Both the position numbers and the translations under genes were made by a program. A DNA stretch of 43,393 nt from Bacteroidales bacterium (GTDB lineage: Bacteria; Bacteroidota; Bacteroidia; Bacteroidales; Lentimicrobiaceae), in the NCBI GenBank assembly GCA_024636955.1, contig JAGXGB010000067.1, positions 1 to 43,393 of the forward strand, given 5' to 3'. Positions 34,213 to 41,652 of this stretch are shown here, in pieces. A model generated the notes under the pieces. The model did not search any database. It had not been told where the DNA came from and saw nothing but the letters and a program-made list of their open reading frames with translations. How positions within the stretch are numbered: position 1 is the stretch's first letter; each line of letters opens with the position of its first letter.

Positions 34213-34527
34213 ATGATCATACAATTCAATTCAAAAAGCAATATTACCAGTGATGAAGAATTAAGAGGCCAGCTATCATCTATTATAGAAAAGGACCTCA
34301 AGCGCTTTAGTGACAACATCACCAGGGTTGAAGTTCATTTAGGTGATGAGGACGGAAGCAAAGAGGGCATGAACGATAAAAGGTGTACCATGGAAGTACG
34401 CCCTGAGGGAATGCAGCCGATAGTGGCAACCCAACATGCAAATTCATTGTTTGAAGCAGTTTCAGGGGCAGCCACAAAACTTAAGAACTCGCTTGATACA
34501 ATATACGGCAAAATGCGGAATTACTAA
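34213..34527 (+). CDS. HPF/RaiA-family ribosome-associated protein
   Basis: This 104-aa protein has the S30EA/HPF fold pattern: IIQFNSKSNITSDEELRGQL, then KRFSDNITRVEVHLGDEDGS, CTMEVRPEGMQPIVATQHA and a C-terminal amphipathic helix FEAVSGAATKLKNSLDTIYG. The short form lacks the C-terminal dimerisation domain of long HPF. It probably sits in the 30S decoding region in stress or stationary phase. It is co-directional with the baeRF3 gene. Its stop codon begins a heptamer repeat tract. Confidence 0.88.
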   Translation: MIIQFNSKSNITSDEELRGQLSSIIEKDLKRFSDNITRVEVHLGDEDGSKEGMNDKRCTMEVRPEGMQPIVATQHANSLFEAVSGAATKLKNSLDTIYGKMRNY

Positions 34528-34682
34528 GGCTAAGGGCTAAAGGCCAAAGTATAAAGTACACTATTGTTCAAAAGTTGTTCAAAGCTTCGCGTTTCCCGCA
34601 CGTGCGGGATTCAAAGCCCTACGCCCTATGCCCTATGCCCTATGCATTTTAACCCAGAACCCAGAACCTGCTGATTGCTGAC
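34526..34682. repeat. Cluster of three different heptamer repeats plus a palindrome
   Basis: Starting in the HPF-like gene's stop codon, this 157-base block holds four elements. They are TAAGGGC/TAAAGGC-type units (34526-34549), four GCCCTA(C/T) units (34616-34643), two and a half AACCCAG units (34651-34668) and TGCTGAT/TGCTGAC (34669-34682). A perfect 16-bp palindrome TCCCGCACGTGCGGGA lies at 34594-34609. GTTCAAAGCTTCG at 34577-34589 recurs at 38990-39002. No ORF is present. Confidence 0.9.
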
Positions 34683-34732
34683 AGCTAAAAGCTCCTCCTG
34701 AGATTTTTTTTCAAAAAAAAACGCATCTTTCC

Positions 34733-34762
34733 TTGCCAGTGAATCGTATTCTCATATATTTG
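34733..34762 (+). promoter_or_regulatory. Strong -33/-7 promoter (TTG-N19-TATATTTG)
   Basis: TTG (34733-34735) and TATATTTG (34755-34762) are separated by 19 bases, the best match to the Bacteroidota housekeeping promoter in the window. The start site should lie near 34768-34770, giving a leader of about 115 bases. Confidence 0.75.
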
Positions 34763-34776
34763 CAGTGGTTTTTTTA

Positions 34777-34858
34777 CGGCAGATTGCCGGTATATAGGTT
34801 CATAGCAGATTCCCCATCTGCCCGGGCCCGTGAAAGAGCTTAAAAAGTTCTATTTCAC
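34777..34858 (+). promoter_or_regulatory. Structured 5' leader with three hairpins
   Basis: CGGCA-gat-TGCCG (34777-34789), GCAGAT-tcccc-ATCTGC (34805-34821) and a longer stem GTGAAA GAGCTT / AAGTTC TTTCAC (34830-34858, one G-U pair and a 2-base bulge) lie in series between promoter and start codon. No known riboswitch motif was recognised. Confidence 0.45.
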
Positions 34859-34884
34859 CAAGTATTAACTATTTTCAAGAACCA

Positions 34885-36240
34885 ATGAAAAAAAACGTTT
34901 TGATTATCGGAGCTGCCGGAAGAGACTTCCACAACTTCAACACTTACTTCCGCGGAAACGCGAGCTATAACGTAGTTGCCTTTACTGCAGCCCAAATTCC
35001 TGACATTGACGGTCGCAAGTACCCTAAAGAACTGGCAGGTGAAGATCTTTATCCTGAAGGTATTCCCATTTTTGCAGAAGAAGATCTTACTAAACTGATA
35101 AAAGATCATAATGTTGATGATTGCGTATTTGCTTACAGCGATGTGCCTTACAACCGCGTAATGAATATTAGCGCTAAAGTTAACGCTGCAGGTGCCAACT
35201 TCATGTTATTAGGTCCGCGTGACACTATGATTAAGAGTACAAAGCCTGTGATTGCTGTTGGTGCCACTCGTACGGGTTGCGGAAAAAGCCAGACCAGCCG
35301 TCGTATCATCGAGATCCTAATGGAACTTGGTCTTAAGGTTGTTGCAATCAGGCATCCAATGCCTTACGGCGACTTAAATGCACAGAAGGTTCAGCGCTTT
35401 GCTACAGTTGAAGATCTGAAAAAGCATGAATGCACCATTGAAGAAATGGAAGAATATGAACCACATGTAGTTCGTGGAAACGTTATTTATGCAGGTGTGG
35501 ATTATGAAGCTATTGTCCGCGCTGCCGAAAACGATCCTGATGGTTGCGATGTGATTTTATGGGACGGTGGAAATAATGACTTCCCATTCTACAAACCTGA
35601 TCTTATGGTAGGTGTTGCTGATCCTCTCCGCCCGGGTGCTGAAGTAAGTTACTACCCCGGCGAAGTGGTTGCACGCATGTCAGATGTTATTGTTATCAAC
35701 AAAATTGACAGCGCATCATTAGATAACATCAATACAGTTCGTGCTAATCTGGCTGCAATTAATCCTAATGCTATTATCATCGACGGAGCTTCACCTTTAA
35801 CAGTTGATAAACCTGAATTGATTCGTGGTAAGAGGGTGCTTGTTGTTGAAGACGGACCAACACTTACTCACGGTGAAATGAAGATTGGTGCAGGCGTTGT
35901 TGCAGCTCTTAAGTTTGGTGCTGCTGAACTGGTTGACCCACGTCCTTACACAACAGGTAAACTTTCTGAAACTTTCGAGATCTACAAAAACATCGGAACT
36001 TTATTACCTGCAATGGGATATGGGGAAGAGCAAATAAAAGATTTAGAGAAGACTATTGACAATACTGATTGTGATACAGTAATTATTGCTACTCCTATTG
36101 ATTTGAGCAGAATTATAAATATCAAGAAACCAACAGTTAAAATAGGCTACGATCTGCAGGAAATAGGCACTCCTAACCTAACAATGGTATTGAGCGATTT
36201 CGTTAAGAAGCACAATTTGATATTGATTCCAGCAAATTAA
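34885..36240 (+). CDS. Cyclic 2,3-diphosphoglycerate synthetase-like P-loop protein
   Basis: This 451-aa protein has an N-terminal Rossmann-like domain (MKKNVLIIGAAGRDFHNFNT). A P-loop domain follows with Walker A GATRTGCGKS (126-135), SRRIIEILMELGLKVVAIRHPM and ILWDGGNNDFPFYKPDLMV, then VINKIDSA, a G-domain NKxD-like signature. The family is often annotated as cyclic 2,3-diphosphoglycerate synthetase after the methanogen enzyme, but that product is not expected in Bacteroidota and the true function is open. It is a single gene with its own strong promoter, structured leader and terminator, and uses more preferred-looking codons than its neighbours, hinting at high expression. Confidence 0.8.
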   Translation: MKKNVLIIGAAGRDFHNFNTYFRGNASYNVVAFTAAQIPDIDGRKYPKELAGEDLYPEGIPIFAEEDLTKLIKDHNVDDCVFAYSDVPYNRVMNISAKVNAAGANFMLLGPRDTMIKSTKPVIAVGATRTGCGKSQTSRRIIEILMELGLKVVAIRHPMPYGDLNAQKVQRFATVEDLKKHECTIEEMEEYEPHVVRGNVIYAGVDYEAIVRAAENDPDGCDVILWDGGNNDFPFYKPDLMVGVADPLRPGAEVSYYPGEVVARMSDVIVINKIDSASLDNINTVRANLAAINPNAIIIDGASPLTVDKPELIRGKRVLVVEDGPTLTHGEMKIGAGVVAALKFGAAELVDPRPYTTGKLSETFEIYKNIGTLLPAMGYGEEQIKDLEKTIDNTDCDTVIIATPIDLSRIINIKKPTVKIGYDLQEIGTPNLTMVLSDFVKKHNLILIPAN

Positions 36241-36251
36241 AATAAATTGAG

Positions 36252-36281
36252 AAAGCTGCCTTCACTGGCAGCTTTTTTTTT
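36252..36281 (+). terminator. Intrinsic terminator
   Basis: AAAGCTGCC (36252-36260), a TTCACT loop and GGCAGCTTT (36267-36275) form a perfect 9-bp stem running into a T run to 36281. It is 12 bases after the P-loop gene's stop. Confidence 0.92.
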
Positions 36282-36291
36282 GTTTACTAAA

Positions 36292-36324
36292 ATGGTTGAG
36301 CTTAACCATGGAATATTAACTTTG
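36292..36324 (+). promoter_or_regulatory. pyrB promoter with overlapping palindrome
   Basis: TTG (36296-36298), 18 bases, then TAACTTTG (36317-36324) form a good -33/-7 pair 30 bases ahead of pyrB. ATGGTTGAGCTTAACCAT (36292-36309) is an inverted repeat with one mismatched pair that covers the -33 element, suggesting a repressor operator. Confidence 0.65.
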
Positions 36325-36354
36325 TAATAGAAACATCAAAAATTAGAAATCAAC

Positions 36355-37263
36355 ATGAAAAACCGAAGTCTGGTATCAATCAACGATTACACCAAGGCTG
36401 AGTATTTAAAGATACTTGATCTGGCTGAAGAGTTTGAGAAAAATCCAAAGCAGAACCTGCTGGAGAAATTTGTGGTTGCAACCTTGTTTTTTGAACCATC
36501 AACCCGAACAAGGCTAAGCTTTGAAAGTGCAGCATCGCAACTTGGCGCTAAAGTAATAGGCTTCTCTGATGCTACAAGTTCTAGTGTTTCAAAAGGTGAA
36601 ACTTTGAAAGATACTATCCTGACGGTTGCTAACTATAGTGACATCATTGTAATGCGTCATCCCAAAGAAGGGAGTGCCCGCTTTGCCAGTGAAGTATCAA
36701 AAGTACCTGTTATTAATGCCGGTGATGGCGGAAACCAGCATCCTACCCAGTGTTTGCTTGATCTTTATTCAATCAGAAAAACCCAGGGTAAACTTGACGA
36801 CCTTCACATTGCCTTTGTAGGCGACCTGAAGTATGGACGTACCGTACATTCACTCGTAATGGCCCTTTGTAACTTCAATACCACTTTCCACCTTGTATCT
36901 CCTGTTGAGCTTAAGTTGCCCAGCTACGTGAAGATGCATATCAAGAAAAATAATCTCAACTACTTCCAGTACACTGAACTTCCTGACATCATGGAAACAG
37001 CTGATATTATTTACATGACCCGCATACAACGTGAAAGGTTCTCTGATCCAATAGAGTATGAAAAAGTTAAGAACTCATACATACTCACTGCCGGTATGCT
37101 AACCAACTGCAAGCCAAACATGCGTATACTGCATCCGCTGCCACGCGTAAATGAAATAACTGAGGATGTTGATTCAACTGAACAGGCATACTACTTTACC
37201 CAGGCATTGAATGGTGTTTATGTGCGTCAGGCGCTGCTTGCAACTATACTTGGTGCTAAATAA
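36355..37263 (+). CDS. pyrB: Aspartate carbamoyltransferase catalytic subunit
   Basis: This 302-aa enzyme has the carbamoyl-phosphate motif FFEPSTRTRLSF (S49-R53), MRHPKEGSARFA, INAGDGGNQHPTQCLLDLYS and HPLPRVNEI. It joins carbamoyl phosphate and aspartate in the second step of pyrimidine synthesis. It is followed 20 bases later by pyrI, so the enzyme should form the allosteric PyrB-PyrI holoenzyme. Confidence 0.96.
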   Translation: MKNRSLVSINDYTKAEYLKILDLAEEFEKNPKQNLLEKFVVATLFFEPSTRTRLSFESAASQLGAKVIGFSDATSSSVSKGETLKDTILTVANYSDIIVMRHPKEGSARFASEVSKVPVINAGDGGNQHPTQCLLDLYSIRKTQGKLDDLHIAFVGDLKYGRTVHSLVMALCNFNTTFHLVSPVELKLPSYVKMHIKKNNLNYFQYTELPDIMETADIIYMTRIQRERFSDPIEYEKVKNSYILTAGMLTNCKPNMRILHPLPRVNEITEDVDSTEQAYYFTQALNGVYVRQALLATILGAK

Positions 37264-37283
37264 TCAGAAAAAGGAGAAACAAC

Positions 37284-37748
37284 ATGGAAAGTAATAGTAG
37301 AAAAGAATTAGTAGTATCAGCCATTGAAAATGGTACTGTAATCGACCATATACCTGCAAAAAGCGTTTTCAGGGTAGTTAAAATGCTTAAACTTGATAGT
37401 ACCGACGGACAGGTAACCATTGGTTTTAACCTTGAAAGCAAGAAATTTGGCAAGAAAGGCATCATAAAAGCCAGTAACCAATTCTTTGAAAACAGGGATG
37501 CCAACAAGATTGCACTTATAGCACCATCCGCGACCTTAATAACCATCAAAAACTACGAAGTTGTTGGTAAACAACAGGTAGAAATCCCTGAAACCATTGA
37601 GCAGTTTGTTAAATGTGTAAACCCCAACTGTATTACAAATTCTCAGCAGATCACCACACGCTTTTTAGTAATCGACAAAGCCGATTTAAAGCTGCAATGT
37701 CATTACTGCGAAAAAATTACCGGCAAGAACAATATAGAAATACTATAA
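37284..37748 (+). CDS. pyrI: Aspartate carbamoyltransferase regulatory subunit
   Basis: This 154-aa subunit has an N-terminal nucleotide-binding domain (ENGTVIDHIPAKSVFRVVKM) and a C-terminal zinc domain. All four zinc cysteines are present (C111, C116, C139, C142), in nearly the same positions as the E. coli chain. It transmits CTP/ATP feedback to PyrB. AGGAGAAAC lies upstream of the ATG. It forms an operon with pyrB. Confidence 0.96.
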   Translation: MESNSRKELVVSAIENGTVIDHIPAKSVFRVVKMLKLDSTDGQVTIGFNLESKKFGKKGIIKASNQFFENRDANKIALIAPSATLITIKNYEVVGKQQVEIPETIEQFVKCVNPNCITNSQQITTRFLVIDKADLKLQCHYCEKITGKNNIEIL

Positions 37749-37833
37749 TCAGTTCAATTAAGCACTCACTGTCCGCTGCCCGGTGAACAATCAGGCAGCA
37801 GACAGTATTATTACATATCTTAACCCAAAAACA

Positions 37834-38484
37834 ATGCCCTCTTACATACGAACATTGATCAATGAAGGTGAACACCAGCAGCTGGACTTTAAATTTGGAG
37901 TCAATGATTCAAAGAAGATAGCCAGAACGCTTGCTGCCTTTGCCAATACCGATGGTGGCCGGTTGTTACTGGGTGTAAAGGACAATGGATCAGTTGCCGG
38001 CGTTCGCTCTGATGAAGAATACTACATGATGGAAGCTGGTGCACATCTTTACTGCAAGCCACCAGTGGAATTCTCCATACACGAATGGGAAGAGAATGGC
38101 AAAAATGTGCTTGAAGTAATTGTACCCAAAAGCAATGAAGTGCATTCAGCCCCCGACAAAGATGGAAATTTCAAGATCTTCATCAGGGTAGGCGACCAAA
38201 ACTACATGGCCAACAGTGTTTTGCTGAAAGTATGGGCCAAGAAAAAGAACCTGCAAGGTGTAAAGATCAAATTCACCCACATTGAAAAAGCCCTCATAGC
38301 ATACCTCGAGCAGCACGGAAAAATCACTATAACCGCCTTCAGGAAGTTCTCAGGTATGAATGCCGTAAAAACTGAGCACCTGCTCGCTGATTTCATCGCG
38401 CTCGACATTATAAAGATCAACTTCTCAGAAAACGGTGTATTCTACACCTTGAATCCCGATTTCAGATTGAAGGAGAGTTCCTGA
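37834..38484 (+). CDS. AlbA_2/Schlafen-type putative DNA-binding protein
   Basis: This 216-aa protein has an AlbA_2 domain (EGEHQQLDFKF, KIARTLAAFANTDGGRLLLG, VKDNGSVAGV) in about 1-125. A C-terminal winged-helix-like part (HIEKALIAYLEQHGKITITA, FRKFSGMNAVKTEHLLADFI) follows. Such proteins are often annotated as ATP-binding or transcriptional regulators. ATG 37834 is chosen; a GTG at 37783 would add 17 residues. It lies 85 bases past pyrI and 11 bases before a YfcE-like gene, so it may be co-transcribed with pyrBI. Confidence 0.82.
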   Translation: MPSYIRTLINEGEHQQLDFKFGVNDSKKIARTLAAFANTDGGRLLLGVKDNGSVAGVRSDEEYYMMEAGAHLYCKPPVEFSIHEWEENGKNVLEVIVPKSNEVHSAPDKDGNFKIFIRVGDQNYMANSVLLKVWAKKKNLQGVKIKFTHIEKALIAYLEQHGKITITAFRKFSGMNAVKTEHLLADFIALDIIKINFSENGVFYTLNPDFRLKESS

Positions 38485-38495
38485 TAGAACCACAG

Positions 38496-38990
38496 ATGAA
38501 AACCATAGGCCTGATCTCCGACACACATTCATACCTGCATCCCTCAGTTGCAAAATTCCTGGCACAATGCGATGAAATATGGCATGCCGGCGATTTCGGC
38601 GACCTTGAAACCGCTAAGGATATTGCCTCGCTAAAACCACTGAAAGGTGTTTACGGCAATATCGATGGAACAGATGTGCGAAGCTTTTACCCCCTATTTC
38701 AGGATTTCATGTGTGAGGACCTCAGGGTACTTATCCTCCATATTGGCGGCTATCCCGGCAAATACTCCAAAGAAGCCAAAGAACTCATCAAGGAACTCAA
38801 GCCCGGCCTCTTCATATCAGGGCATTCCCACATCCTCAAAGTAATCAACGATCCAAAATACAACCTACTACACATCAACCCCGGAGCTGCCGGGAGAAGT
38901 GGTTTTCACAAAGTCATTACCGCAGTGAAGTTTATTGTGGAAGGCAAGGGAATCAGGGATTTGGAGATACTGGAAATAACGAAAAATTAG
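38496..38990 (+). CDS. YfcE/MJ0936-type metallophosphoesterase
   Basis: This 164-aa calcineurin-like phosphoesterase has all metal motifs: ISDTHS (D9, H11), HAGDFGD (D33), YGNID (N55), LHIGG and ISGHSH. It hydrolyses phosphodiesters; the natural substrate is unknown. It is 11 bases after the AlbA_2 gene. GTTCAAAGCTTCG directly after its stop codon recurs near 34577. Confidence 0.92.
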   Translation: MKTIGLISDTHSYLHPSVAKFLAQCDEIWHAGDFGDLETAKDIASLKPLKGVYGNIDGTDVRSFYPLFQDFMCEDLRVLILHIGGYPGKYSKEAKELIKELKPGLFISGHSHILKVINDPKYNLLHINPGAAGRSGFHKVITAVKFIVEGKGIRDLEILEITKN

Positions 38991-39090
38991 TTCAAAGCTT
39001 CGGCGGACTCCCCCGAGTTTTTATAAACTTCCGTAGTTTTTATTGATGCTTGTGATATCAACTGCAGTTCGGTATTCACAAAAAATATAA

Positions 39091-39130
39091 CCACCAGCTT
39101 GTGATGGTGGGAGAGTGACCCCTATATTTG
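39091..39130 (+). promoter_or_regulatory. Promoter of the FMN/Fe-S gene with inverted repeat over -33
   Basis: TTG (39099-39101), 21 bases, then TATATTTG (39123-39130) lie 23 bases ahead of the ATG at 39154. CCACCA (39091-39096) and TGGTGG (39105-39110) form an inverted repeat spanning the -33 element, a possible operator. Confidence 0.6.
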
Positions 39131-39153
39131 CAGAATTAATTACGATTACACTA

Positions 39154-40308
39154 ATGAACAAACTGCAAATCGAGGCGACGGCTTACCAGTACTTTTTAAT
39201 AATAATTCTTTTGGTAGCCATAGCCTATAGAGGAGGGAGGGATTTTTTATTCCAAAAAAATGTGGTAGAAGTTACGGTAACTCTAGAAAATATACAGGAA
39301 ATATTCCCCACAGCAGCGTATTATGATCAAAATAGACATGGAGTATTTGATGTTTATGGTAATAATAGCAATAAAATAGGCTCAGTACTTCTCTCATCTG
39401 ATTACTCCCAACAATTTGGTTATGGTGGCAAAGTTCCCTTATTGATAGGCGTTGATGATAATTTAACCATTACCAAAATTGTTTTATTGCCGAATAATGA
39501 GACCGGATATTACATTGAAGCCATATATGGTAATAAATTTATTGGCAAGTGGAAAGGAGTCAACTTAAAAGATGCTGTGCAGTTGCATGTTGATGTTATC
39601 TCAGGAGCTACCCATACAAGTAATGCTGTGATGGCTGGTGTGAGGCAAACAGCATCTTCGGTTATGGGATACGGTGCCTCAGTTGTTACAGAAACAAACT
39701 ATTGGACAACGATTAAGGACATTTTGTTTTTGAGTTTGATGTTGCTATCGCTTGTGATGGTTTACAAAAAAGGAATGGCGAAGTACCGCATCATCTATAT
39801 GTTTTTATTATTGGTAATAATGGGGTTAATCCTCAATATTGCACTCTCGGCTCAGTTATTAAACAGATGGCTATTGGATGGCTTTACCTGGCGCGCCAAT
39901 TGGCAGAGTAGTGTGATATTTATTCTGGCACTATCCATCTCTTTTGTTGGCAAGCGCAAATATTACTGTAACTATCTCTGTCCGATGGGGGCATTGCAAG
40001 AACTATCAAACCATTTCACGCCCTTCAAAAAAAGAAACCTACCCACACGCTTGATGGGAATAACTGCAAAAGAAATATATCTCACACTTATCGCAGGCGC
40101 ATTGTTAATAGGCTTTACTCCCGAGTTATCTTATCTGGAGCCTTTCATGTTCTTCTCCTTTAGCATCATAGGCATAGGGCTGATCATCTTTGGTTTAGTG
40201 GTTATACTTTTTTCCTTGTTTTTTAACAAACCATGGTGTTCGGTCTGTCCTACAGGATGTTTGTTGGATACTATTTCCTATAAGAAAGCTAAAGCCAATG
40301 ACTTTTAA
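39154..40308 (+). CDS. NosR-like membrane protein with FMN-binding domain and two [4Fe-4S] motifs
   Basis: This 384-aa protein has TM1 (about 12-25) and an extracytoplasmic FMN-binding domain (about 35-180) whose SGATHTS motif offers T155 for covalent FMN attachment by an ApbE-type flavin transferase. TM2-TM4 (about 188-266) follow, then CNYLCPMGALQE (C272, C276), TM5-TM6 (about 308-356) and CSVCPTGC (C362, C365, C369). Lys/Arg flank the Cys motifs, placing the clusters on the cytoplasmic side as in NosR. It should carry electrons from a cytoplasmic donor to FMN outside. An upstream GTG start would include the -7 box, so ATG 39154 is chosen. The flavin reductase-nitroreductase gene follows after 12 bases. 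Confidence 0.85.
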   Translation: MNKLQIEATAYQYFLIIILLVAIAYRGGRDFLFQKNVVEVTVTLENIQEIFPTAAYYDQNRHGVFDVYGNNSNKIGSVLLSSDYSQQFGYGGKVPLLIGVDDNLTITKIVLLPNNETGYYIEAIYGNKFIGKWKGVNLKDAVQLHVDVISGATHTSNAVMAGVRQTASSVMGYGASVVTETNYWTTIKDILFLSLMLLSLVMVYKKGMAKYRIIYMFLLLVIMGLILNIALSAQLLNRWLLDGFTWRANWQSSVIFILALSISFVGKRKYYCNYLCPMGALQELSNHFTPFKKRNLPTRLMGITAKEIYLTLIAGALLIGFTPELSYLEPFMFFSFSIIGIGLIIFGLVVILFSLFFNKPWCSVCPTGCLLDTISYKKAKANDF

Positions 40309-40320
40309 AAATATATAATC

Positions 40321-41598
40321 ATGCAGAAGAGTAAATTTTTAAACATTGTACTTGCCTCCGCCGTTTTGGTGCTGGCAATTCTTTTGACCATCAAAGAAAA
40401 CGATTCAGGGAAGTCAGCAAACAGAGTAGCAGTTGCATCAGAGAATTCCACGATGGCAGCATCAGATTCTTCAGCAATTCCATTTAATAAGAAGTCGGTG
40501 GGTATTAAAAGTTATTTATACCCGCAACCTGCTATGGTGATAGGCTCCTATGATAAAGAGGGCAAGCCCAATATGATGACTGCTGCATGGATAGGCATTT
40601 GCAATTCTGATCCGCTAAGTATTGCGGTTTCAATGCGCCCGGCAACCTATTCGTATGGAAATGTAACGGATACAAAGGCTTTCACAGTGAATATACCTTC
40701 GTCCCAATTGGCTAAGTATGTAGGATATGCAGGTACTTTTTCGGGCAGAGATGTAGATAAGTTTAAAGAGACCGGGCTCACGGCGGTTAAAGCTGAGTTT
40801 GTAAATGCCCCCTATATAAAAGAATTTCCTATTGTTATAGAATGCGAAGTTACAGCTATCCACGAACTCGGTTCGCACAGGCAGTTTATTGGAAAAGTTA
40901 TAGATGTAAAAGCGGATATTGCCATTCTGGATGCTAAGGGCAATGTTGATGTAAATTTGTTGAATCCCATTATATATGCAGGAGGGAATTTTTACGAAAC
41001 AGGACGATTAATACCAAAAGCCGATAGATCAATGGAAAAAATAGATGGAAAACCATTTGTTGCTGATTATAGCAAGCGACATGAGAATCAAACATTAGAG
41101 GTAATACATAACCGAAAAAGTGTGCGCAATTTTACCGACCAGCCTGTTTCAAAACAGCAGATAGAAACTTTGCTAAGGGCAGGCATGGCAGCCCCAACGG
41201 CAGTCAATAGGCAACCTTGGGTATTTTATGTTGTTACATTACGTAAAACCCTCGATGCACTGAGCGAACAATTGCCTTATGCTAAGATGCTGACTCAGGC
41301 ACAAGCTGCTATTGTGGTGTGTGGCGATATGGAGAAGGCAGGCAATTTAAAAGATGAAGGTTATTGGGTGCAGGACTGTGCTGCAGCCACCGAAAATATC
41401 CTTCTTGCTGCAGAGAGTATGGGTTTAGGAGCTGTATGGACTGCTTCATATCCATACGATGACAGAACAAAAGTGGTTATTAAAGAACTCAACCTGCCAG
41501 AGAACCATATACCCTTAAACGTTATTCCCATTGGCTATCCAACAGGCGAAGACGTACCAAAAAACAAATGGAATGCGGAGAATATTATTTGGAGATAA
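40321..41598 (+). CDS. Membrane-anchored flavin reductase-nitroreductase fusion
   Basis: This 425-aa protein has an N-terminal signal anchor (about 7-23) with no clear cleavage site or lipobox. A flavin reductase split-barrel domain covers about 55-240 (AMVIGSYDKEGKPNMMTAAW, SIAVSMRPATYSYGN, HRQFIGKV). A nitroreductase domain (about 258-425) has the FMN loop HNRKSVRNF, APTAVNRQPWVFYVV, GYWVQDCAAATENILLAA and GLGAVW. Both domains normally bind FMN and use cytosolic NAD(P)H. Here they appear to face the periplasm, so the electron donor is probably the adjacent FMN/Fe-S membrane protein. The acceptor is unknown. Confidence 0.85.
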   Translation: MQKSKFLNIVLASAVLVLAILLTIKENDSGKSANRVAVASENSTMAASDSSAIPFNKKSVGIKSYLYPQPAMVIGSYDKEGKPNMMTAAWIGICNSDPLSIAVSMRPATYSYGNVTDTKAFTVNIPSSQLAKYVGYAGTFSGRDVDKFKETGLTAVKAEFVNAPYIKEFPIVIECEVTAIHELGSHRQFIGKVIDVKADIAILDAKGNVDVNLLNPIIYAGGNFYETGRLIPKADRSMEKIDGKPFVADYSKRHENQTLEVIHNRKSVRNFTDQPVSKQQIETLLRAGMAAPTAVNRQPWVFYVVTLRKTLDALSEQLPYAKMLTQAQAAIVVCGDMEKAGNLKDEGYWVQDCAAATENILLAAESMGLGAVWTASYPYDDRTKVVIKELNLPENHIPLNVIPIGYPTGEDVPKNKWNAENIIWR

Positions 41599-41652
41599 TT
41601 CTTGTTTAACATAATAAGTGTTAACCATTGATAAAATATAAAATAAAGTCCC

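Larger units (their letters stand above)
34528..34884. other. 357-base intergenic region: repeats, promoter and structured leader
   Basis: The first half contains heptamer repeats and a palindrome. The second half contains a promoter (34733-34762) and a leader of about 115 bases with three hairpins ahead of the P-loop gene at 34885. No coding sequence is seen. Confidence 0.8.

Noticed and set aside
34526..34682. CRISPR array
   Set aside because: Units are contiguous heptamers without spacers, and no cas gene is present.
39003..39050. Intrinsic terminator after the phosphoesterase gene
   Set aside because: Only a 4-bp stem (ACTC/GAGT) precedes a short T run, too weak to call.
39115..39153. 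GTG start giving 13 more residues to the FMN/Fe-S protein
   Set aside because: The extension contains the -7 promoter element; ATG 39154 is followed by the expected TM segment.
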